Below, piece after piece: positions 47,006 to 56,535 of a stretch of DNA of 64,000 nt. Both the position numbers and the translations under genes were made by a program. The notes under the pieces are model-generated. The model saw only the letters and a list, made by a program, of their open reading frames with translations. It was not told the origin of the DNA and made no database searches. The DNA is from JALHUB01 sp963719465 (GTDB taxonomy: Bacteria > Chloroflexota > Dehalococcoidia > DSTF01 > JALHUB01). Position 1 is the first letter of the stretch. Each line of letters opens with the position of its first letter. The DNA lies in NCBI GenBank assembly GCA_963719465.1, contig OY970386.1, forward strand, positions 744,001 to 808,000. The letters run 5' to 3'.

Positions 47006-47339
47006 TCAGGGCTTGATCATGATGAGCAGCATCTTGAAGCGAGACGGCGCTTTCAAGGCGTGGGGCTCGTTGGCCAGGCATCAGGATCATGTCGCCCGCG
47101 CGCAGTTGCGACAGCTTGTCGGAGATCGCGACCTCTGCGTCGCCGTCGAGAACGTAGACCAGGGCGTCGAACGGTGACGTATGCTCCGTCAGCCCTTCGC
47201 CTTCGTCGAAGGCGAACAGCGTCACGTTGCCGCCGCCTGCCTTGACCAGCTGGCGGCTCACAACCGAGCCCTCCTGATAGTCGACCAGCTCTGCCATTCG
47301 CTCGACCCGCGCTACCCGGCCTCCGTCGACTTGCCCCAT
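47006..47339 (-). CDS. Small cupin-domain protein, frameshifted in the sequence
   Basis: A single-domain cupin of about 110 residues. Cupin motif 1 is seen in FDEGEGLTEHTSPFDALVYVLDG (described by position, residues about 44-66) and motif 2 begins LRAGDMILMP. The frame breaks at 47071-47080; removing one base restores ANEPHALKAPSRFKMLLIMI before a stop at 47006, as in the family. The exact extra base is ambiguous. A start at 47297 (MAELVDYQEG) is possible. It may bind a metal and small ligand; function unknown. Confidence 0.72.
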
Positions 47340-47356
47340 AATCCCGCTCCCCTCCG

Positions 47357-48718
47357 TCAGGGCGCCCTTTCGAGCTGGTAGACCATCTTGTCGAAGCTGA
47401 GCGCTACGAGCTCGCCGTCAGGCAGTACGCCAAAGGAGGTGATCGGATGACCGGAGTTCGTCAACAAGATCGGCGCGCCATACGACCTCGTATCCAGAGC
47501 CCACACCCGTCCGCTGCAGTAGTCGCCGTAGATGAAGCGGCCGTCGAGCTCCGGCATCTCAGAACCATAATAGACGAAGCCGCCGATGATCGCGCAGCCA
47601 ACGTCGTGGCCGTAGACCGCCCTGGGGAGCTTCAGCCCCGTCTTGTCGCAGTTCTGCGTCCCGTAGCAGTCGAAACCCTCCATGATGCTCCAGCCGTAGT
47701 TGCCACCGGGGTTGATCTCATCGACCTCCTCCCACTTGTCCTGGCCGACGTCGCCGACCCACAGCATCCCGGTCGACGGGTCGAAGCTGAAGCGCCAGGG
47801 ATTACGCAGGCCGTAGGCGTACTTCTCCGGTCGGGCGCCGGGCACAGATACGAACGGGTTGTTGGGCGGGACCGTGTAGCCGTCGCCGGACACATCGAGG
47901 CGCAGAATGGACGAAAGAAGCGTGTCCAGCTTCTGGCCGTTTCCCTGCGGGTCACCCTCCGAGCCGCCGTCGCCGAGGCCCCAGTACAGGTAGCCGTCCG
48001 GCCCGAAGGCGATCTGACCGCCCTTGTGGTTATCGAACGGCTCCGGCACCTCCAGGATGACGCGCTCGCTCCCAGTGTCCATCACATCGTTGGTTGCGCT
48101 GAATCGCGCGAGCACGTCTCTCGTTGGATTGCCCGCGACGTAATCGACGAAGACGCGTTTGTCCGATTGGAAGTTCGGCGAGAAGGCGAGGCCGAGCAAG
48201 CCCTCCTCATTGCCCGGATTGGCGATGATCAATTTCGACAGGTCGCCAAAAACCGTCGGCGGTGCGCTGCCATCGAGCGGCACGTGGTAGATGACGCCGC
48301 CCTGCGTCAGTACGACTGCCGCGTTAGGGTTTTGCGGAATCGTCACGAAGCCGAGCATACGGTCGAAATTGGCCTGCGACAGTATCGGGACGAGCTGATA
48401 AGCCTCGGCGACAGGAGTATCGTCCTGAGAAGGCGTACCGACCGCGGGAGGTGGCGCCCCGGTGGGGACCGCCGTCGGCGTCGGCGTAGCCGAGCCGCCG
48501 CCGCTTCCACCACAGCCGGAAGCAAGCGCCGCCAGGCAGACCGCCGCGGCCACGGCCAATGGAAGCGTCAGCCCGACGCGGGGGAAAGGCCGTTTGCGAC
48601 GGCTGCCAATGACTGGGGCATGAATTGGGCCGCACTTTCCGCCGGCAATCCATCTGCAGGCCAGGCCTTTCTCCAGCTTCACTATCCATGTCCTTTTTCC
48701 CACAGTCCTTTCTCCCAA
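47357..48718 (-). CDS. PQQ-dependent sugar dehydrogenase-like lipoprotein
   Basis: A 453-residue secreted beta-propeller of the glucose/sorbosone dehydrogenase (YliI/Hhip-like) family. After an unusually long N-terminus there is a hydrophobic run and a lipobox-like ALASGC near residue 68. Family blocks are GNEEGLLGLAFSPNF, HKGGQIAFGPDGYLYWGLGD, YAYGLRNPWRFSFDPSTG and WVGDVGQDKWEEVDEINPGG. It would oxidise a sugar with PQQ outside the membrane; the substrate is unknown. No good internal start shortens the N-terminus. It lies six bases downstream of scpA. Confidence 0.87.
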   Translation of the reverse strand: MGERTVGKRTWIVKLEKGLACRWIAGGKCGPIHAPVIGSRRKRPFPRVGLTLPLAVAAAVCLAALASGCGGSGGGSATPTPTAVPTGAPPPAVGTPSQDDTPVAEAYQLVPILSQANFDRMLGFVTIPQNPNAAVVLTQGGVIYHVPLDGSAPPTVFGDLSKLIIANPGNEEGLLGLAFSPNFQSDKRVFVDYVAGNPTRDVLARFSATNDVMDTGSERVILEVPEPFDNHKGGQIAFGPDGYLYWGLGDGGSEGDPQGNGQKLDTLLSSILRLDVSGDGYTVPPNNPFVSVPGARPEKYAYGLRNPWRFSFDPSTGMLWVGDVGQDKWEEVDEINPGGNYGWSIMEGFDCYGTQNCDKTGLKLPRAVYGHDVGCAIIGGFVYYGSEMPELDGRFIYGDYCSGRVWALDTRSYGAPILLTNSGHPITSFGVLPDGELVALSFDKMVYQLERAP

Positions 48719-48724
48719 CTGACC

Positions 48725-49450
48725 TCACTGCTCGCTCGAGGCAGTCGTCCCAATCGCGACGAGCGAGATGTCGCCGAAAAGCTCCTCCTGCTGGCCCCAG
48801 ACGCGGCCTTCCTTGATCAGCTCCAGAACCGCCAGGAAGGAAACGATGACCTCGACGCGCGAGCGGCAGGCCAGCACCAGCCGCCGAAAGCTCACCTGCC
48901 CCGACTCCCGCAGCGCCGACTCGATCTCCCGCACCTTCTCCTTCACCGAGACGATGTCGCGCGGGATCGCCGTCACCGGCTCCTGCGGCTGGCGCGTCAT
49001 GGCGTCGCGGAAGAGCGCCATGAGCCTGTCCAGCGTCACCTTGTCGAGCCCGGCGGGAAGCGGCACGTCCGGTGGGGGCGCGTTGCGTCGATAGGCGCGC
49101 AGCCCTTCGTCTTCGATCTCACGCAGCGCCAGCGCCACGTCCTTGAAGCGCTTGTACTCCCGCAGCATCTCCGTCAGCTCGCGACCTACGGCTTCCTCCT
49201 CCGCCTGCTCAGCCTCCGTCGGCGGACGCGGCAGCAGCGCGCGTGACTTCAGGTAGATGAGCTTCGCGCCGATGGAGACGAAATCAGCGAGGGCGTCCAG
49301 GTTGATCTGCTCCCAGGAGTGGAGCTGCGCCAGGTACTGGTCGGTCACCTGGACTAGGGAGACTGTCGTTATGTCGAGCTCATCCTTCTCGATCAGGTGG
49401 AGAAGAAGATCGAGCGGGCCTTCGAAATAGGGCAGCTTGAGCTCATACAT
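48725..49450 (-). CDS. scpA: Segregation and condensation protein A
   Basis: Kleisin subunit that bridges SMC heads in the bacterial condensin. It is 241 residues. The N-terminal kleisin signature YELKLPYFEGPLDLLLHLIE and DFVSIGAKLIYLKSRALLP are clear, and the C-terminal winged helix has VIVSFLAVLELIKEGRV. The start at 49450 is chosen because the family begins just before YELKLPYFEGPL; the open frame extends to 49489. scpB, usually next to scpA, is not seen in the window. Confidence 0.94.
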   Translation of the reverse strand: MYELKLPYFEGPLDLLLHLIEKDELDITTVSLVQVTDQYLAQLHSWEQINLDALADFVSIGAKLIYLKSRALLPRPPTEAEQAEEEAVGRELTEMLREYKRFKDVALALREIEDEGLRAYRRNAPPPDVPLPAGLDKVTLDRLMALFRDAMTRQPQEPVTAIPRDIVSVKEKVREIESALRESGQVSFRRLVLACRSRVEVIVSFLAVLELIKEGRVWGQQEELFGDISLVAIGTTASSEQ

Positions 49451-49506
49451 AGCGATGAGGGCCTCGAACGGCTCTGCCGAGGCCCTCATTCTCGCGCATT
49501 GCTCCG

Positions 49507-50532
49507 CTACACGCGAGCGAGCGGTCGCCGCACCGCGTCGCTCAGCGCTCGGACTCCATCCATGAGGTGTGCGAAGTTAGCGAAGGTCAGGCTTTGCGGC
49601 CCGTCCGAGAGGGCTCGGTCCGGGTCCGGATGGATCTCAATCATGAGGCCGTCCGCGCCCGCCGCGACGGCTGCCAGCGACATCGGCTCTACCAGGTACC
49701 AGCGGCCCGTCCCGTGGCTCGGATCGGCGATGACAGGGAGGTGGCTCAGCCGCTTGGCGAGCGGTATCGCCGCCACATCCAGAGTGAAGCGCGTGGCGGT
49801 CTCGAACGTGCGGATGCCGCGCTCGCAGAGGACGACCTGCGTGTTGCCGCGCGCCAGAACGTACTCCGCGGAAAGCAACCACTCCTCGACCGAGCAGGCC
49901 ATGCCGCGCTTCAGCAGCACCGGCTTGTTGCAGTCGCCCACCTCGTCCAGCAGGTAGTAGTTCTGGGCGTTCCGCGTGCCGATCTGCAGCATGTCAACGT
50001 GCTGTGCCACGGTCTCGACGTCGCGCGGGTCCATCACCTCGCTGACGGTGGGCAGGCCGACTTCACGACCGGCGTCCGCCAGTATGCGCAGCCCTTCTTC
50101 CACCAGCCCACGGAAGGTGTGCGGGCTGCTCCGCGGCTTGAAGGCGCCGCCGCGCAGGATGTGCCCACCGGCTGCTTTCACCGCCTGCGCCGTCTGCAGC
50201 ATTTGCTCCGGCGTATCGACGGAGCACTGCCCGGCGATGACGACGGTCTCGCCGTTGCCGATCTCGACGTTGCCTACCTTGACGATCGTGTCCTGCGGCT
50301 TCAGCTCGCGGCTCGCCAGCTTGTACGGCTTCGATATGGGCACCGTCTGGTCGACACCCGGCATGGCGTGAAGCTCGTCCGCCAGCTCGGGGTAGATATG
50401 CCCGATAACGCCGACAACGGTCCGCTCGACCCCTACGCTCATGTGCGCGGAAAGCCCGCGTTCTCGCAGGTGGTCGAGCACCGCTTCAAGGTCTTGCTTG
50501 CTATGTTCTTTTTTCATCACGACCATCATCAC
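49507..50532 (-). CDS. aroF: 3-deoxy-7-phosphoheptulonate synthase
   Basis: First enzyme of the shikimate pathway, condensing PEP and erythrose 4-phosphate. It is 341 residues of the Bacillus-like (AroA beta/KDO8P-like) type with an N-terminal ferredoxin-like regulatory domain (about 1-75). Catalytic blocks are VVIAGQCSVDTPEQ, HILRGGAFKPRSSPHTFRGL, LQIGTRNAQNYYLL and LPVIADPSHGTGRWYLV. It follows aroH by 16 bases on the same strand, so the two are co-expressed. Several Met codons crowd the start (MMMVVMKKEH). Confidence 0.95.
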   Translation of the reverse strand: MMMVVMKKEHSKQDLEAVLDHLRERGLSAHMSVGVERTVVGVIGHIYPELADELHAMPGVDQTVPISKPYKLASRELKPQDTIVKVGNVEIGNGETVVIAGQCSVDTPEQMLQTAQAVKAAGGHILRGGAFKPRSSPHTFRGLVEEGLRILADAGREVGLPTVSEVMDPRDVETVAQHVDMLQIGTRNAQNYYLLDEVGDCNKPVLLKRGMACSVEEWLLSAEYVLARGNTQVVLCERGIRTFETATRFTLDVAAIPLAKRLSHLPVIADPSHGTGRWYLVEPMSLAAVAAGADGLMIEIHPDPDRALSDGPQSLTFANFAHLMDGVRALSDAVRRPLARV

Positions 50533-50548
50533 TTATCTGCTCCCTGCC

Positions 50549-50923
50549 TCATCCTTGCGGGTCGTATTCTCTATCGGGTCGGAGAACGCGGGCGTCCTTG
50601 AGGTAGACGTGAACGATCTCGTCGGCGCCCTTCTCCGTGTTGATGAGAAGGAGGATGCGAAGGCACTGTTGAACGCTTCCCGGGACCGCTATCTCGCTTG
50701 CGCAGATCAGCGGCGCATCCTTCCAGCCCATCTCGCGGGCGGCCCTGGCGGGGAACTCGGCGTTGAGGTCGCTTGTGGTGGTGAAGAGCGCTGCCGCGAC
50801 GTCCTCAACGCGAACGTCATTCGCTGCGACCATATCTTCGAGAAGCTCTCGGCTGGCGGCCAGGATGCCGGGTGCGGTGTTGCTATCTACGGTGATAGCG
50901 CCTCGGATACCTCGGCAGAGCAC
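50549..50923 (-). CDS. aroH: Chorismate mutase, AroH type
   Basis: Monofunctional trimeric chorismate mutase giving prephenate. It is 124 residues, the AroH size. Blocks are MLCRGIRGAITVDSNTAPGI, ANDVRVEDVAAALFTTTSDL and AAREMGWKDAPLICASEIAV, with RGIRGA providing active-site Arg residues. It precedes aroF in the operon, linking the entry and a branch point of aromatic synthesis. Its long leader contains the inverted repeat at 51019-51059. Confidence 0.92.
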   Translation of the reverse strand: MLCRGIRGAITVDSNTAPGILAASRELLEDMVAANDVRVEDVAAALFTTTSDLNAEFPARAAREMGWKDAPLICASEIAVPGSVQQCLRILLLINTEKGADEIVHVYLKDARVLRPDREYDPQG

Positions 50924-51018
50924 TGGAGTTACCAGCTCTCGAGCACGCCGGCTGCTCCCGTTTCAGAGAAGCCCTGCGTGAAGTGGGCCAAACAGGCCGG
51001 CCAGGAAGGCATACGGGC

Positions 51019-51059
51019 GGCTACGACGCGTTTCCGCCTCGACGCGGCTCGTCGTAGCC
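51019..51059 (-). repeat. Inverted repeat in the aroH leader region
   Basis: A 10-bp perfect stem (GGCTACGACG at 51019-51028 and CGTCGTAGCC at 51050-51059) with an inner CGCG pairing. It lies about 100 bases upstream of aroH in a 302-bp gap with no supported gene. No T-run follows on the minus strand, so it is not a plain terminator; an attenuator or operator for the aromatic operon is possible. Confidence 0.4.
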
Positions 51060-51225
51060 TTTGACCTTGTTCCTCCCATGGCCGGTGAGCACCTCGTAGT
51101 ATGGTCTTGCGCTCTTCGCCTGATTATCGGACAAACGAAATCCCACAACAGCAAACGCTGCGGCGTGCTGATATTACCATAAACACCCGTCGCTGCACAG
51201 CCCCCGGCGAGTCGCGTTCGAAAAG

Positions 51226-51966
51226 CTAGCGATTCGCGAGCGTGGCGATGAAGCTGACGAGGTTGAAGAGGAAGTGGGCGGAGATCGTCGTCCAGATCGA
51301 GCCGGTGTAGGCGTAGCCGGCGGCGAACAGCATTCCGACGAAGGTGAAGGGGATAAGCGTCGTCGGCTGGCCGTGGGCGAGCGAAAAAAGGAAGCCGCTG
51401 ATCAGCGCCGCCGTGAAAAAGGAGAACCGCTTCCGGAGGCCGCCGAAGACAAAGCCGCGGAAGAAGGTCTCCTCCATGAACGGCGCCAGGATGAGCGCGA
51501 GGACGCCCGCCAGCACGATGAACGCGGTCTGGTTCAGGACGTCCTCCTTGAGATTGCTCTGCGGCAGGAAGTTGCTGCCGCCTATCGCGTCGGCGATGAC
51601 GGCGTACACTTCGACGGCGACGAAGGCACCGACGACAACCGCCGGCGTCACCCAGACGAGGTTCAGCGGCAATCGCCGGAATCCCAGCGAGCGCAGCTTC
51701 GCGCCCTTGGTGCCGACCGTCAGCCCCAGCGCGATGATGAGCAGCGTCACCTCGAACGGCAGGCTGGCCACCAGCGAGACCTGCTCCGCCGGCTCCGTCT
51801 CGGTCACGTCGATTCCGAAGATCGCGGCGATAACGAGCGCAATCGTCGGTATGACCAGGAGCGCCACAACGCCCAGGACAAGGCCGATAATTATCTCGCG
51901 CGGTCCCCAGGTCACTTCTCGCCGCCAGTCTTCGCGAGGCGGCTCAGGCTCCAGATAGCTGTTCAT
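51226..51966 (-). CDS. CPBP-family intramembrane glutamic protease
   Basis: A 246-residue membrane protein of the Abi/CPBP (Rce1-like) family with about seven helices. The catalytic EExxxR motif is in APFMEETFFRGFVFGGLRKR, and conserved His residues are in FSLAHGQ and WTTISAHFLFN. Such proteins cleave membrane proteins or act in peptide immunity; no peptide cluster is near, so the role here is open. ATG 51966 is used; a TTG at 51987 is in frame. Confidence 0.9.
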   Translation of the reverse strand: MNSYLEPEPPREDWRREVTWGPREIIIGLVLGVVALLVIPTIALVIAAIFGIDVTETEPAEQVSLVASLPFEVTLLIIALGLTVGTKGAKLRSLGFRRLPLNLVWVTPAVVVGAFVAVEVYAVIADAIGGSNFLPQSNLKEDVLNQTAFIVLAGVLALILAPFMEETFFRGFVFGGLRKRFSFFTAALISGFLFSLAHGQPTTLIPFTFVGMLFAAGYAYTGSIWTTISAHFLFNLVSFIATLANR

Positions 51967-52069
51967 CGTCGAGCTGTCTTCTTTCAAGAAACGACGACCT
52001 CAAGGCCGACACCTAATTATCGACGCATAGTGCCAGGGGAAGCAATCAAGGGGAGAACATCCCACTCGG

Positions 52070-52924
52070 TTAAACCATCAGCTCGCGCGCCTTGCGCTTC
52101 ACGTCTCGGGCCAGAATCAGCTCTTCGCCGCAAAGGACAGCGTGGACGCCGCAGGCCGCCATCCGCTCGACTTCCGCCCGTTCGCCGATGCCGTGCTCGC
52201 TTATGACGACGACGCTTCCGGGGATGAGCGGTCGCAGCCGCTCCGTCGTAGCCAGGTCCGACGCTTGCGTCCCATAATCCGTGTTCTCGATGCCGATCAT
52301 CGTTGTCCCGGCGTCCAGCGCGCGCTGCACTTCGAACTCGTCGCGCACCTCCAACAGGCATTCCAGGTCGAGCTCCGCCGCCAGCGCCATGAGCGACCGC
52401 AGCTCGCCGTCCGAAAGGATCGCCGGCAGCAGGGCGACGGCGTCGGCGCCGAAAGCGCGCGACTCCCAGATCTGGTACGGGTCGAACAGGAAGTCGCGCC
52501 TGAGGATCGCGGGCCGCCCGCCGGGGTAGTAGCCGTCGAGGATGTTGCGCGTCTGCAGCAGGTGGTCGATGTGCCCCATGTAGTGCTTCGCCTCAGTAAC
52601 CACCGCGACACCGGTGACGCCGCTGTGAGTGTAGGCGCGCGGAAGCCCCTGTCGCTCCAGATCGTTGACCAGCCGGCCGCGGCCCGGCACCGCCTTCTTG
52701 ATCTCGCCGATCACCTGGACGCGCTTGCCGCCGTTCAGCGGGCCCCGCGGCCCTTCCAGGATCGCACGAATCAAGCTCCATTGCTCGGCGCGGCCTTCCT
52801 TCTGCTCGGTGAGTTGCTTGATCCGCCGCTTCAGCGATTCCAGCGGCTCCTTTTGCTGTCGATACGGCAGCTCTTCGCGCTTGGCGGCGACGACACCGTC
52901 GAGAAAGGCTTCTGCGGTCATCAT
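52070..52924 (-). CDS. trpC: Indole-3-glycerol phosphate synthase
   Basis: TIM-barrel enzyme of tryptophan synthesis, converting CdRP to indole-3-glycerol phosphate. It is 284 residues. Visible blocks are VIGEIKKAVPGRG (catalytic Lys region), GVTGVAVVTEAKHYMGH, ILRRDFLFDPYQIWESRAFG, MIGIENTDYGT and VVVISEHGIG. The KRxSPS loop is altered to KKAVPGRG, with an extra 15-residue segment before it, so it is a divergent member. trpS and trpB lie farther upstream on the same strand, separated by the toxin-antitoxin pair. Confidence 0.88.
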   Translation of the reverse strand: MMTAEAFLDGVVAAKREELPYRQQKEPLESLKRRIKQLTEQKEGRAEQWSLIRAILEGPRGPLNGGKRVQVIGEIKKAVPGRGRLVNDLERQGLPRAYTHSGVTGVAVVTEAKHYMGHIDHLLQTRNILDGYYPGGRPAILRRDFLFDPYQIWESRAFGADAVALLPAILSDGELRSLMALAAELDLECLLEVRDEFEVQRALDAGTTMIGIENTDYGTQASDLATTERLRPLIPGSVVVISEHGIGERAEVERMAACGVHAVLCGEELILARDVKRKARELMV

Positions 52925-52970
52925 GCGTCAGTATGGGGGAGAAGGGCGTTTCTGGTCGAGGGCGGCGGCG

Positions 52971-53237
52971 CTAGAGGTCGTACGTGTCTTCGGAACGGCG
53001 CCGGACGTTAAGAACGAGAACGAGCCGGGCGGCATCGGATACGGTGTAAAGCGCTCGAAATCGGCCGATGCGCAGCCGCCACGTGGCCACCGACACGTTC
53101 TTCACCTTGAGAACGCCGCGCGGCCGCGGATCATCCCTCAGGGCGGCGAGAGCCCGCGCGATACGGGCGGCGTCTTTCTTCGGCAACCCGTCTAAGTTCC
53201 GCTGAGCCAGCTTTGTCAGGTCTACCCGGTACGGCAA
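52971..53237 (-). CDS. RelE/ParE-type toxin
   Basis: An 88-residue protein of the RelE fold: YRVDLTKLAQRNLDGLPKKD, then LKVKNVSVATWRLRIGRFR and ALYTVSDAARLVLVLNVRRR, ending with the Arg-rich strand typical of mRNA interferases. The TTG start at 53237 has AGAGG six bases upstream and lies inside the antitoxin gene. It is expected to cut mRNA on the ribosome unless bound by its antitoxin. It is located 46 bp upstream of trpC on the same strand. Confidence 0.85.
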   Translation of the reverse strand: MPYRVDLTKLAQRNLDGLPKKDAARIARALAALRDDPRPRGVLKVKNVSVATWRLRIGRFRALYTVSDAARLVLVLNVRRRSEDTYDL

Positions 53238-53457
53238 TCCCGCGCCTCTGCATGTATTCCTCCAGCGTCACGGCCGCTTCGGGACTGGCGGCATACTCCG
53301 CCAGTGAGCGTTCGGCGATGACGCCGTCCAGTTCGTCTTCAAACGTCTTGTCGAGGGCCAGGCGGATCAGCGCGGCCATCGTCGTCCGCCGGCGGAACGC
53401 GAGGACGCGCAGCGCCTCATGAGTATCCTCGTCCAGGTAGATCATCAGCTTCTTCAT
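53131..53457 (-). CDS. Ribbon-helix-helix antitoxin
   Basis: A 108-residue protein starting KKLMIYLDEDTHEALRVLAF, a ribbon-helix-helix DNA-binding segment, followed by an acidic helical part likely to hold the toxin. The reading frame overlaps the toxin gene by 107 bases, much more than usual. The last 35 residues (after RRGIAVP) are Arg-rich and unlike the family, so a sequence error or a non-functional tail is possible. It lies downstream of five 11-bp iterons that may be its operator. Confidence 0.75.
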   Translation of the reverse strand: MKKLMIYLDEDTHEALRVLAFRRRTTMAALIRLALDKTFEDELDGVIAERSLAEYAASPEAAVTLEEYMQRRGIAVPGRPDKAGSAELRRVAEERRRPYRAGSRRPEG

Positions 53458-53473
53458 CGTTCTGCCAGCTTCT

Positions 53474-53528
53474 CTGCTATCTTTCTGCTATCTTTCTGCT
53501 ATCTTTCTGCTATCTTCCTGCTATCTTC
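53474..53528 (-). repeat. Five tandem 11-bp iterons upstream of the toxin-antitoxin genes
   Basis: CTGCTATCTTT repeated exactly at 53474, 53485 and 53496, with units at 53507 and 53518 ending TTC. The 11-bp period is about one helical turn, so sites face the same side of DNA. They lie between the -10 box (53549-53554) and the antitoxin start (53457), the position of an operator. RHH antitoxins usually bind such repeats; binding here is inferred. Confidence 0.7.
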
Positions 53529-53548
53529 TCTGCCAATGCCTCGATGAC

Positions 53549-53577
53549 ATCATGACATATATATATGTTGGTGTCAA
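53549..53577 (-). promoter_or_regulatory. Promoter of the toxin-antitoxin operon
   Basis: On the minus strand: -35 TTGACA (53577-53572), 17-bp AT-rich spacer, and -10 CATGAT (53554-53549). It is the most AT-rich stretch of the window and stands immediately upstream of the iterons. Confidence 0.6.
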
Positions 53578-53615
53578 TATCCCAGTGTTTTTCTTAATCG
53601 TCCCACAGCTCGTAG

Positions 53616-53635
53616 GGGAGGTCTTTAGACCTCCC
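53616..53635 (+). repeat. GGGAGGTCT palindrome
   Basis: GGGAGGTCTTTAGACCTCCC, identical to the copy at 23708-23727, again preceded by GTAGG. It lies between the toxin-antitoxin promoter and the trpS 3' end. Confidence 0.75.
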
Positions 53636-53714
53636 GTTGGGGACGGGAAGGGCGAAGACCGACGGCGGCCGGAATACGCCCGACCGCCGTCGTAGGTTCT
53701 GCCGTTCGATTCGA

Positions 53715-54719
53715 CTAGCCGAGGTAGTTCAGGCGCAGCGCCGCCCGCACCTCCGACATCGTCTGCTCGGCGACGCGCTTGCCAAAGCCGCTGCCCTCCG
53801 CGAGCGCCTCTCGAACAAGCTCCGGCCTGGCTTCGTAGCCGGCCCGGCGCTCCCGGATCGGCTCCAGCAGCGCGTTCAGCGCCCGCGCCAGCTTCTGCTT
53901 CACCTCGACGTTGCCTACTTTGCCGACGACGTAGCGCTCCTTGAGGTCCTGCACCTCTGGCTTATCGGGATTGAAGGCGTCGTGGTACATGAAGACCGGA
54001 TTGCCCTCGACGTGGCCGGGGTCGTCGGCGTGGATGCGCGTCGGGTCGGTGAACATGCGCATCACTTTCTGCGTCACGGTCGCGGCGTCGTCCTTCAGGT
54101 AGATGGCGTTGTTCAGCGACTTGCTCATCTTCGCCTGACCGTCGATTCCGACCAGCCGTGGCACCCGTCCGACGAGCCCCTCCGGCTCCGGAAACACCTC
54201 GCCGAAAAGCCGGTTGAACCGCCGCGCGACCTCCCGCGTCATCTCCACGTGCGGCGCCTGGTCCTCGCCCGTCGGCACCAGGTTCGCCTTCGGCATCAGG
54301 ATGTTCGCCACCTGCATGATGGGATAGGTGAAGAAGGCTACCGGCACCGCTTCCTTCGACCGCGACTCCAGCTCGTCCATCTCCGCCTTGAGCGTCGGAT
54401 TGCGCTGCAGCCTGCCGAGCCCGACGTACCAGCTAAGCCAGACCGTCAGCTCGGCGTGCTCCGGTACCAGGCTCTCGATTACGAAGTGGCTGCGTTGCGG
54501 GTCCAGGCCGACCGCCAGCCAGTCCATCGCGATCTCGATGACGGACTGTCGCACGGTGTCGATGTCGTCGGCGTAGTCGGAGACCTGGTAGTCGGCGATC
54601 AGGAAGAAGCATTCGTACTCGTCCTGCAGCCGCACCCAGTTCTCGAGCGCGCCGGCGTAGTGCCCGAGGTGAAGCGGGCCGGTGGGCCGGATGCCGGTCA
54701 GAATGCGTTTCTTGGCCAT
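53715..54719 (-). CDS. trpS: Tryptophanyl-tRNA synthetase
   Basis: Class I synthetase charging tRNA-Trp, 334 residues. The HIGH-type motif is in GIRPTGPLHLGHYAGALENW (residues 8-27) and KMSKS is intact (GIDGQAKMSKSLNNAIYL). It begins AKKRILTGIRPTG. It lies 25 bases after trpB on the same strand and is likely part of the T-box-controlled transcript, so that charging enzyme and Trp synthesis respond together. Confidence 0.96.
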   Translation of the reverse strand: MAKKRILTGIRPTGPLHLGHYAGALENWVRLQDEYECFFLIADYQVSDYADDIDTVRQSVIEIAMDWLAVGLDPQRSHFVIESLVPEHAELTVWLSWYVGLGRLQRNPTLKAEMDELESRSKEAVPVAFFTYPIMQVANILMPKANLVPTGEDQAPHVEMTREVARRFNRLFGEVFPEPEGLVGRVPRLVGIDGQAKMSKSLNNAIYLKDDAATVTQKVMRMFTDPTRIHADDPGHVEGNPVFMYHDAFNPDKPEVQDLKERYVVGKVGNVEVKQKLARALNALLEPIRERRAGYEARPELVREALAEGSGFGKRVAEQTMSEVRAALRLNYLG

Positions 54720-54744
54720 GCGTTGCTTACGATAGCATATCCTC

Positions 54745-56097
<1,353 letters not shown>

Positions 56098-56119
56098 GCT
56101 TTCTCCTTTCTCTTGGTCT

Positions 56120-56133
56120 AGCCCGTACGGGCT
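56120..56133 (-). repeat. Short palindrome between T-box and trpB
   Basis: AGCCCGTACGGGCT, a perfect 14-bp palindrome between the T-box terminator and the trpB ribosome-binding site. Its role is unknown. Confidence 0.4.
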
Positions 56134-56149
56134 GCTTGGCATTTCCACC

Positions 56150-56465
56150 AAACAAAAAAGCCCCCGCCCGTAAGGGCGAGAGCGTTCTCGCGGTGCCACC
56201 TCACTTGCCCCGACGGACCGCGCGGGCGTCGAGACATCTCCTGTCAGGCACGGCCCGCCTAAGGCGGACGATACCCTGGGCTCTGCTAACGGTGCCCTTC
56301 CGGCAAAGCCTACTTGAGTCGCCGAAGCGACCGGTTCGGTTTGCGGCTCCCAGGTCCATTTGGTCGCTGCGCTGGCGCCGGCTCTCACCGCTTCCGGCTC
56401 TCTGCGGCCTCGCCTGCGACGTACTAGTCCTGCTCTCAGCCGTTCGCTATTCAGATGTGCGGCGA
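56150..56465 (-). ncRNA. T-box riboswitch upstream of trpB
   Basis: The conserved T-box GGTGGCACCGCG (minus strand, 56200-56189) is followed by an intrinsic terminator, GCTCTCGCCC/GGGCGGGGGC with a run of six T (56182-56154). Upstream is a structured leader of about 260 bases. In the stem I region the run AAATGGACC (TGG at 56358-56356) suggests a Trp specifier codon, which agrees with trpB downstream. Uncharged tRNA-Trp would stabilise the antiterminator and switch trpB (and probably trpS) on. The specifier assignment is by eye. Confidence 0.88.
56154..56182 (-). terminator. T-box terminator hairpin
   Basis: Stem of nine to ten pairs, including G-T pairs, with loop TTAC and a following run of six T on the minus strand. 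It competes with the T-box antiterminator 56189-56200. Confidence 0.8.
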
Positions 56466-56535
56466 ATATAGCAGCACGTCACTGCTATGTCAAGCGGAGA
56501 ATCGATGTTTGCGGCTCTCAGGTACGGGGCGAAGC

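Noticed and set aside
53474..53528. Replication-origin iterons or a CRISPR
   Set aside because: Five 11-bp repeats without spacers, directly between a promoter and a toxin-antitoxin start. No DnaA boxes or rep gene are near.
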